From assembly GCA_036365145.1 (NCBI GenBank), contig JAEOAD010002231.1:5377501-5441500 (forward strand): a DNA stretch of 64,000 nt, given 5' to 3'. Positions 56,669 to 64,000 of the stretch are shown piece after piece (position 1 is the first letter of the stretch; each line of letters opens with the position of its first letter). The DNA is from Orientallactaga sibirica. Taxonomy: Eukaryota; Chordata; Mammalia; Rodentia; Dipodidae. A program made the translations under genes and the position numbers. Under the pieces are notes generated by a model. It was given only the letters and a program-made list of their open reading frames with translations. It did no database searches and was not told the DNA's origin.

Positions 56669-56832
56669 GCCAGGCGTGGTGGCACACACCTTTAATCCCA
56701 GCACTCAGGAGGCAGAGGTAGGAAGATCACCATGAGTTCAAGGCCACCCTGAGACTACATAGTTAATTCCAGGTCAGCCTGGACCAGAGTGAGACCCTAC
56801 CTCGAAAAACCAAAACCAAAAAAAAAAAAATT
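56669..56832 (+). mobile_element. Young B1 SINE with target-site duplication
   Basis: GCCAGGCGTGGTGGCACACA, GAGTTCAAGGCCACCCTGAG and GTGAGACCCTACCTCG. Flanks AAAATTAAACCAAAA (about 56653) and AAAATTAAACCGAAAA (about 56828) are the duplication. It landed in the A tail of the older B1. Confidence 0.93.
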
Positions 56833-57489
56833 AAACCGAAAAGAAAATGCACACATGCAATTCAGGAATGCAAAGTCAAAAACATTCTGATTAAACAAGA
56901 TATGATGTTAGTAACATATTTGACATATTATATATGACAATGTGTGCAATGATATGATGTCACACTCCATACGTCAATGTTGGTTCTGCAATTGTACAGT
57001 TCTTGCTTCTTATCAGCAACAAAGCATCTCCAAATGTTAAGGATTAGACTTTTGTAGTTTGACAATTTTAGTACTCATTTAATATTTGAGGTCATGCAGT
57101 CAGCCCCAGACATGTGAATATTATTAAATGAATGATAAATCATTTTATAATAATTTTATTTTAAATCTTGTTTTAGCTGAAACAATTATGCTACTGATTG
57201 TAACAACTCCAACTATTTTCCAGACTTGGGAAAATGATCATTATCGCAGATCATGTGGGCTCGCTCATCCTTCTGAGTGGAAATATATCAAACATACACA
57301 TCATATCCATTATGCAGTGTGAAAGTTCCAGCCCAATACATATTCTAATTTTACAAAGTAATGCTACCAAGAAAATGAATTGTGATATCTCATGACTTTC
57401 CTGATGCTAGAGTTTAACTTTGTGTTTTAATATCTTATAATACATCACTGAGCTCAACCTCTTTTAGAAGGGGTTTTAAACTTGTGGTC
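56833..57489. other. AT-rich sequence, nothing recognised
   Basis: No gene or clear repeat. The frame at 57128-57322 shows no domain features. Confidence 0.4.
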
Positions 57490-57735
57490 CATGATGGTTT
57501 AAATATAAATATCCCCCATAAGACTCGTGGCTTTGAGTACTTAATCATCTCCAGTTGGCTCTGAAACGTTAGGGAACCTTTAGTGGAAAGTGTGTCATTG
57601 AGGCATGCTGGGAGATGCTAAAGATCAGCTCAGCTTACTCTTTCTATTTCTCTTTGTTGGGGTAACACCAGGTTTCCGGTTCAGGCCTGCTAGGCCTTTA
57701 AGCAAGGAGAAAGTAACTAATACATGACTGGAGAC
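57490..57735 (+). mobile_element. Partial MaLR-type LTR
   Basis: ATGATGGTTTAAATATAAATA, CCCCCATAAGACTCGTGGC, GTGTGTCATTGAGGCATGC and a GAAAGTAACTAATACA end. The 3' half, including the usual AATAAA block, is missing. Confidence 0.6.
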
Positions 57736-58971
57736 AAATATTTGCTTTTTTCTTTTTGTTAAAATATTCTTTATTACTTATTTTTGCTTATATTCTCTTC
57801 CAAATAAACTAAAAGACAATATGAAACATCCTCAAAGGTCATTTGGTTAAAGCTTCAAGTAAATTTTGTGTTTTATTGTAATAATTTATTATTATATTTA
57901 ATTATAATTGAAATAATCATTCCATTCCATTTTATTAGGAAATAGGTGCAAATAAAAGTAACATTTCATGTATTTTTCACTATTGGCCAGGTACACTATT
58001 GGACACGGTAATACATTTTACATCTCATAATTCACAATATTCATAGAAATTAACTAATATTATAAGTGAAGAAATTTATATACAAATACAACAGATGGAG
58101 TAACCTGTTTCAAAATAATCAGTGATAAAATTTACAATTTGTATTCACTTTTACTTTGTATCACGGTGTCATTCTCGCTTTCCTATGCAGACATAAAAAT
58201 TTGTTATTGATAATTTTCATACTTCTTCATAATGTATTTTGATCATAACTATCTCCTATTATGTTCTTTTCTGCTATCCCCCTTCCTACGGAGCCCCTTT
58301 TTTCCAACTAGCACTTCTATTTTGATGTCTTTTTTGACCTTCCGCATCATGATGATAACATTTGGATAGGCCTAATATTGTGTAGTTCTTGTTCAGGTAA
58401 CAATTGCTGTGATGTTAGGAATGCAGTGGCTACTTCATGCGTGGAAGCCAGTGTTCAAAAGCTCTTCTACCTATCCTCTGGCTCTGATATACTTTTCATC
58501 ACCTCTTCCACAAAACCGAATTTCTGAGTGTTTTTAAAAATTAAAACTTGCACTGTGCTATATAGCATTTTTTTCTCTGGGCATAATGTGAAACCATCTT
58601 GAGGTAAAGAATGTTTTCACCTCATAGCTATGGCAAGTTTGAAGCAGAAAAATACTGAGATACAATGTCTACAGTAATAGGAATCTAGCTATTGACAATT
58701 CCCTAGTAGAATGGAGGAGGGTCACAAGACCCTCATCTGAAATTACAGCGATTTTTCCCACCTGCTCTCCCCTCAGCTGCAGTAGTCTTGGGAAAAAATC
58801 TGGATTATATATGTACTATAAGGTTAACTAGAAGTGAGACTGCATACTGCATGATGTAGCTTCAATGAAGTCCCAATTTAGGATGGGAGGGACTTTGTGG
58901 TGATGCATCTGCCTTTGAGTCACCCATGCTCCTGTAAGTAACCCCTCATCTGTGCTTTGTATGTGACCCTA
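57736..58971. other. AT-rich sequence with possible MIR relic
   Basis: 57985-58150 (CCAGGTACACTATTGGACAC, then CATTTTACATCTCATAATTCAC and GAGTAACCTGTTTCAAAATAA) resembles the core and right part of MIR. The rest is unrecognised. Confidence 0.4.
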
Positions 58972-59470
58972 TGTGATGGTTAAGCTGTCAACTTGATCTG
59001 CTTAGGAATCCATAGACATGTCTCATGAATGGGTTTCTGAGGTTGCTTCCAGGATAGATTAACTGAAGGAGTAAGTCCTTCCCCCAGTGAAGCCCTTCCC
59101 CCAGAGTGGGTGACCCCTCACAGAATGGGGCTTTTTCTAGAGAAGCTCTGGGAAAAAAATGGGCCCCTCCTCCCACCTTGCTGAAGGTGCTGCTTGCTAC
59201 CTTCCGACATGGACTGAAGACTAGTGTGGACGTGGACTGAAGACCAGTGTAGACCTAAGACCAGTGACTCTCTAGGAAGCTTCTGGGCCTTCAGTGCTGG
59301 ATTGGGACTGCTGAGGTTTCCAGCCTCATGTACTGAGCTGCTACCAGGTTCCTTGACTCTTGGGCCTGCAAACTGCTCTTGTTGGACTGCCATAAGCTAA
59401 TCCAATAAATTTCCATGTAATACAATTCATTCTATCAGTTCTGTTCCCCTAGAGAACCCTGACTAATGCA
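58972..59470 (+). mobile_element. MLT1-like MaLR solo LTR, near full length
   Basis: It starts TGTGATGGTTAAGCTGTCAAC and ends GTTCTGTTCCCCTAGAGAAC CCTGACTAATGCA, the classic MLT1-type termini. A direct repeat GTGTGGACGTGGACTGAAGA / GACATGGACTGAAGA occurs near 59208-59245. The frames at 58988-59176 and 59118-59393 are within it. About 499 bases. Confidence 0.8.
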
Positions 59471-60128
59471 CCTCAATAAACTCATTGGCTGACTAAAACT
59501 GTTTTTGGTGCAGTCATACTTTGGTCTGTCATCTGAGCCTATCTGGAGTAAATAGACATGTGTTTGTATCTCTCCAGGGAACAAGGTTCCTACAACACAT
59601 TGCTCTAAATCTGGAAGAGATTTTACCTGTGATAATGCAGTTGGTGGAAATATGAATATTTTTCCATGTACTCTACTACACTTCTTAATATGGGTAGTAG
59701 TCATTTCTTCTACATTAAACCCATGGAAAAATTAACTTGGAAAGAGGTGGTGTGTTATCTCATCTGCTGGCTACCTACAAATCTGAAGATAGATATTCAG
59801 ATATTCTTCACAAAGTGTCTCTTAATTTCTGCACTCTTTGTATTTTGAAATTTCAGAATGCTGACATTTCCCAGGTTACAGTATTTACTCATATCTGTTG
59901 TTTTTAATTTGAATGTTTAAATCAGATTCACAGCACAGAAATGTGTAGTTTATCCAGTGCTTTCCAAGCCAATATCAAGGCATGATTCTTCCTTTTCTTG
60001 TAGATGGAACCATGGCTTAAACAGGAAAAGAAACTTCAAATGGAAGACAGGATTTTAAAGATAAGTCTGGTAAGTATTATGCTTCAAGTAACTGGTAAAT
60101 GTGTCTTCTTGAGACCTCATATCATCAC
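59471..60128. other. Unique sequence between LTRs, nothing recognised
   Basis: No gene or repeat. The frames at 59435-59704 and 59666-59848 have no domain features. Confidence 0.4.
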
Positions 60129-60572
60129 TGTTATGGTGGTCATTCTTAAGGGTCAACTTCACTAGATTGAGACATGCCTCAGGGAAGAAATTCCTTGGTG
60201 TAGGACAACTATTGTCTTTTAAGGCTTTGCAGAAATGATTAGATCATGAAGGCTCTGACCTAATCAATGGCGTATTCCCTTGCTAATTTCATATAATGTT
60301 ATTATTGCTGGGAGGTGGTATATAGTAGAAACTGTGGCCAAGTTGAAGGAAGTTGAAGGAGGCATGTGTTTGGTGTTATATTATGCCCTGACCCCTTTCT
60401 GTATGTATGTTTTCTCTTCTTCCAACTACCTTGATGTGAACTGTTCAGTTCCACCCCACCCCTAACCATAACGGAATGACACCTCTACACAGTGAGCCAA
60501 AATAAACATTTTCTTTTCTGTAAATTTTCCTGTCAAGAGGTTTGGTTAAAGCTATTAAACTTCACTAATACA
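60129..60572 (+). mobile_element. MaLR-type solo LTR
   Basis: TGTTATGGTGGTCATTCTTAAG start, GTGAGCCAAAATAAACATTTT polyadenylation block at about 60494, and an ACTTCACTAATACA end. A short direct duplication GTTGAAGGAA/GTTGAAGGAG lies at 60343-60361. No clear flanking duplication was seen. Confidence 0.75.
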
Positions 60573-60579
60573 TAAAGGA

Positions 60580-60720
60580 AATGAGATGCATTCCTATAAT
60601 ATCAGCATTCAGGAAGTGGAGACAAGCTGATCAGAAGTTCAAGGTCATTTTTAATTACATGGTGAGTTTGAAGCCAACCTAAGACACATCATACTGTAGC
60701 TCAAAAAAATGTAGCCAATA
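60580..60720 (+). mobile_element. Old B1-like monomer
   Basis: GAGATGCATTCCTATAATATC, AGCATTCAGGAAGTGGAGAC, AGAAGTTCAAGGTCATTTTT and GAAGCCAACCTAAGACAC follow B1 order with heavy divergence. Confidence 0.65.
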
Positions 60721-60759
60721 TGAATACATTCTTTATTTTACCAGAATGGAGTGGCAGTA

Positions 60760-62485
60760 TTTTAATAATCCACCTTACTAAACTATCAAAAGTATATATA
60801 TAGTATCATCAGCAAAAGAAACAACTTTTGAAGTATCACCATACCCAATCTAAAGCTATACTCCAAAGCCATAGTAAGACCCAGACCTGAGTTAAAATAA
60901 CTACAGCTACTTTGATCTTTGACAAAGGAGCCAACCAGGTACACTGGAGGAAAGACCTAGAATAGCATGAGTTTCAGGCATACTTTTCAGACAACTTGAG
61001 GGACAGATAAGAGGAATGTAATGACTTGGTGAGAGGGAAATGGGAGGGCAAGGGAGAAATACACAAAACTAAATTCAAAATGAATTGGTACCATAGAAAC
61101 TTTCCTCCTGGGTAGAAGACTAAAAGATAAAACCCTCAATAGGAATATAGGGGGAACATCTTAGTATGAAGGACCCTCGAGAGAGTAATGAAGCCTAACT
61201 CTAAAACATTGGCTCTAGCTTGTAACTCCCAGAACTAGAAATTGGCGACAACCCACATTGAGCTACTGATCAGAGAGACCTACAAGGTCCCCAAAACAGT
61301 ACAGGCTTCTGTCAAAGCACTTGATCAACAACCTTAGGTAAAACGTAAGACCTATTGCCGAAGACTGCAAGGCTGCTGACACAGAACATAAAGAGATCAA
61401 GCTGAAGTCTGGAAAGAAGCCAGTACCCAGATTGTTAGCTCATACAGCTCAGAAAAGCACTAAAAGAGCTGCAGAGAGACAATGTCCAACGATGTTGTGA
61501 ACAAGCAAGGCAAACTGCTGTGCAAAAGCAACCAACCTTACAAGATGTACACACCTGTGCAATAGGTGCACATAGCCTAGGTAGGTAACCAATAGCTTTC
61601 TGATTAGCCAAGAGATCTGCTCAGATGGAAAGGAATTTATAGATGGAATTGGAAACTGAGTCAGAATCCTATGGAGACTAAGATCCTGGACTCTAATGAG
61701 ACATTCCCACTACTCTTTGGCCAAAAGAGAGGCTACATCCACCAAAATATGTCTAAGTTAACAATGCCTATCCCCTTTGACCTATGTTGATCTCACTCTC
61801 CACTGAAGAATCTGTTTTTCTTTTTCAGAAGGCAGAAAGAACTGAGGACAACCAAATTCTACCAACAAGACAGGAAGAGATAGCTGACTCCCTGGCAGGA
61901 GATTAATCACCCCTCGCATATCATCTAGGGCCCAGGTGAAACCACAGAGGAACTGGTGAGATGAGCAAGAGTGCTGCTTCCACAGGGAGCCTGACAACCT
62001 GCACCAGCATGATGGAGACAGACACTAGGGATACACAAAACATAAGAAAGCAGAAATCTAGATGCTTCTATGAGCTCAACACTAAAATAGACTTAAAACG
62101 TATCTACCAAAGCTCAGGAAGTTTTGAGGAAAAGAGAGCAGAAAGATGATAAGAACCACAGGATGGGAGGGAATATCTAGAGGCATTCGCCACTCCCTAT
62201 GACTGACTGCTGCTCTCACAACTCATCATCCACAACCCCATGGTGAGTACCAGCAATTACACTGAGGAGAGCCTTCAGTGGAATGGGGACAGGGAGGAGG
62301 AAAATGGTGTTACCAACACATGATGTGTCCATAAAAAAGTTTTAACTTAGTTAAAAATAAAAAGGAATTGAGAGTAGATAGATAAAGAAGGCGTTTAGTG
62401 GGAGTGAGTGGGTAGATGATGAGGTGTGGGGTGACTATGATCCAAATACATGTAAAATTGCCAATAAAACTAAAAAAAAAAAAAG
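60760..62485 (+). mobile_element. L1 with ORF2 end and long 3' UTR (variant A)
   Basis: 60770-60970 has ORF2 text (CTCCAAAGCCATAGTAAGAC, TTGATCTTTGACAAAGGAGC). The next 1.5 kb is 3' UTR: GACCTATTGCCGAAGACTGC near 61349, a TTTTTCAG site at 61821-61828 and a terminal AAATTGCCAATAAAACT at 62457. This is the longest copy of the family here, though the ORF2 region is truncated and rearranged. Confidence 0.75.
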
Positions 62486-62689
62486 ATTAATCAAAAAGTC
62501 TAAAATATCAGGTGTTTTAAAGATATCCAAACTTTGTTGTAAAATCCAAACTATAAAAATATAGGTTATTTTCTGGGAAATCTGACAAAGAATTTAATTT
62601 TAGACATTTTAAATACAATTCAGAAGAATATTTGATCAGAAAAGTATGTTTCAACTACATGACACTTTCCTTTATTTAGGAAGGATTTT

Positions 62690-63040
62690 CTTTGGTACTG
62701 GAGAAAATGTATTCCAGTTTAAAAATACTGAATCTTGAGGACATTATGCTAAGAGAAATAAGCTTGACACAGAAAGATAAATACTGTATGATCTCACTCA
62801 TAAGTGAAATTTAAAAATAAGAAGAAAGAAACACAGTGTGTTGGCCAGGGCCTGCAGTATAATGGGAGTATTTTAGTTGCATGGTGCAAACCTTCAGTTA
62901 TAAGATGAATAATTACTAAAGCTCTAATGTACATCGTGGTGACTATAGCTTATAAAAACATATCATATTTTTGAAATTTATTAAGAGAAAACTTAAGTGT
63001 CCTCACACAGAAAACGTATGTCTCTGGTAGATATGCTAAT
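62690..63040 (+). mobile_element. Ancient L1 3' end
   Basis: CTTGAGGACATTATGCTAAG, GAAATAAGCTTGACACAGAA, TACTGTATGATCTCACTCATA, TTGGCCAGGGCCTGCAG and GGTGACTATAGCTTATAAAA match the 3' end of mammal-wide L1 (L1M-type). Confidence 0.8.
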
Positions 63041-63284
63041 TTGCTTGGTGCAATCATTTCCAGTATATATCAAAATATCACATTGTGTATCTTGCACATA
63101 CATTTTTAACACTGTTAATGTTTACATCAGTAAACATCAGTAAAGCTGGGGGAGTAAAACTTGTACTCGACAGGCAGTCACCAAATACTGTGTATATTTT
63201 GTCCTTGGGAATTTCTTCTTTTCAAATATGTCCATTTGCTATGAATAATCTTATGGTAAGTTTTATCTTCATATATAAATTCCT

Positions 63285-63475
63285 TTTTCCTTTTCTTTCT
63301 TTTAATTTTTCAGTATTTATTTATTTCCAAGGAGAGAGGGGAGAGAGAAAGAAAAAGAAAAAGAATGGGTGTGCAAGGGCCTCTTGCCACTGTAAACTCC
63401 AGATGCATGCACCACTCTGTGTGTCTGGCTTTACGTAGGTACTGCCTTTAACTGCTGAGCCATCTCTCCAGTCCT
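63285..63475 (-). mobile_element. tRNA-derived SINE
   Basis: TATTTATTTATTTCCAAGG, GAGAGAAAGAAAAAGAAAA, TAAACTCCAGATGCATGCAC and GCTGAGCCATCTCTCCAGTCC. Internally shortened. The frame at 63085-63438 runs through it. Confidence 0.87.
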
Positions 63476-63694
63476 GTTTTCTTTTTTTAATATCTGAATT
63501 TGTACTGAAAAGTGTACTTCATTTTTATATTTTATTTTTGTTAATTAGCTTATATGGTTTCTGTGTGAAGTTTGCATATGTATTTAATTTCCATTGATCC
63601 TAATAACCCTTACACTTTGTTCTATCTAAAATGTTGCTTTAAAGGTTCCTGAGTATTTCTTCATATTGCATAAAGGACAATTCAAAACTGAAGT

Positions 63695-63875
63695 CTTAGC
63701 CAGGCATGGTGGTGCACGCTTTTAATCCCAGCACTCGGGAGGCAGAGGTAGGAGGATGACTGAGAGTTCAAGGCCACCCTGAGACTACATAGTTAATTCC
63801 AGGTCAGCCTGGGCCAGAGTGAGACCCTACCTCAAAAAACCAAAAAAAACCAAAAAAAAAAAAAAAAAAAAAAAA
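63695..63875 (+). mobile_element. Young B1 SINE with target-site duplication
   Basis: GCCAGGCATGGTGGTGCACG, GAGTTCAAGGCCACCCTGAG, an A-rich tail and flanks AAAACTGAAGTCTT at about 63682 and 63872. Confidence 0.94.
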
Positions 63876-63910
63876 ACTGAAGTCTTGAGTGACTAAAACT
63901 ATTTTGCTTA

Positions 63911-64000
63911 GAGGGCTGGAGTGATGGCTTAGCAATTAGAGGCACTACTTTCAAAGCCTGAAGACCTGGTTTTCATTCCTCATATATATGTAAAGCAATA
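63911..64000 (+). mobile_element. tRNA-derived SINE, cut by the window edge
   Basis: GAGGGCTGGAGTGATGGCTTAG, AAAGCCTGAAGACCTGG and TTTTCATTCCTCA. Only the tRNA head and the start of the body are inside the window. Confidence 0.85.

Noticed and set aside
63085..63438. 117-codon frame with a hydrophobic stretch
   Set aside because: The second half is SINE. The first half is AT-rich sequence that gives phenylalanine/isoleucine runs by composition.
1..64000. CRISPR arrays, operons, phage or plasmid modules
   Set aside because: No regularly spaced repeats, ribosome binding site patterns or compact gene arrays. All repeats are eukaryotic interspersed or simple repeats.

Overview
The window is mammalian nuclear DNA from a myomorph rodent: AT-rich, gene-poor, and built mostly from layered transposable elements. 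The evidence is the repeat mix: B1 (7SL-derived), B4 (tRNA/B1 composite), a B2-like tRNA-derived SINE whose 3' part is a CT-rich run followed by AAATAAATA, MaLR/ERVL-type LTRs, and L1 with a distinctive 3' UTR. The SINE body (head GGCTGGAGAGATGGCTTAGC, middle GCCAGATGCACAAGGTGGC) recalls jerboas and their relatives (Dipodoidea) more than mouse or rat. That lineage call is memory-based inference.

No intact, confidently recognised protein-coding gene is present. The two best gene-like leads are a short plus-strand reading frame with one membrane segment at 12272-12544 and a broken minus-strand coding-like stretch at about 33516-34520, probably a retrocopy. A 38-base piece at 15827-15864 matches the 5' half of tRNA-Lys(CTT). 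Most other open frames are translations of SINEs, microsatellites, LTRs or L1 fragments.

Layout. 1-381: end of an L1. 1935-9910: one plus-strand L1 split by a SINE, by a truncated L1 3' UTR, and by two separate short LTR-internal-LTR proviruses (4651-6524 and 6738-8618) lying antisense to it. 9917-10625: a B1, a tRNA-SINE and a B4 in a row. 10626-14156: mostly unique sequence, with the 12272 reading frame and a promoter-like motif cluster near 13824-13930. 14157-23505: a dense SINE field. 23690-26530: an ancient L1 hosting younger insertions. 27086-29889: unclassified. 29890-33515: minus-strand L1 copies. 33516-34520: the coding-like minus-strand stretch. 34740-49227: sparse SINEs, B4, LTR relics and microsatellites. 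49228-51200: SINEs, a very young B1 and an LTR split by a SINE. 52480-64000: L1 3' ends, four LTRs, B1 copies and SINEs.

Nothing resembles an operon, CRISPR array, toxin system or other prokaryotic accessory module. I found no undescribed functional system. The most informative content is the order of nested insertions, the two non-autonomous proviruses with a recognisable tRNA-Leu primer site, and the L1 3' UTR family. Boundaries were judged by eye against remembered consensus sequences, so most are good to about 5-30 bases.
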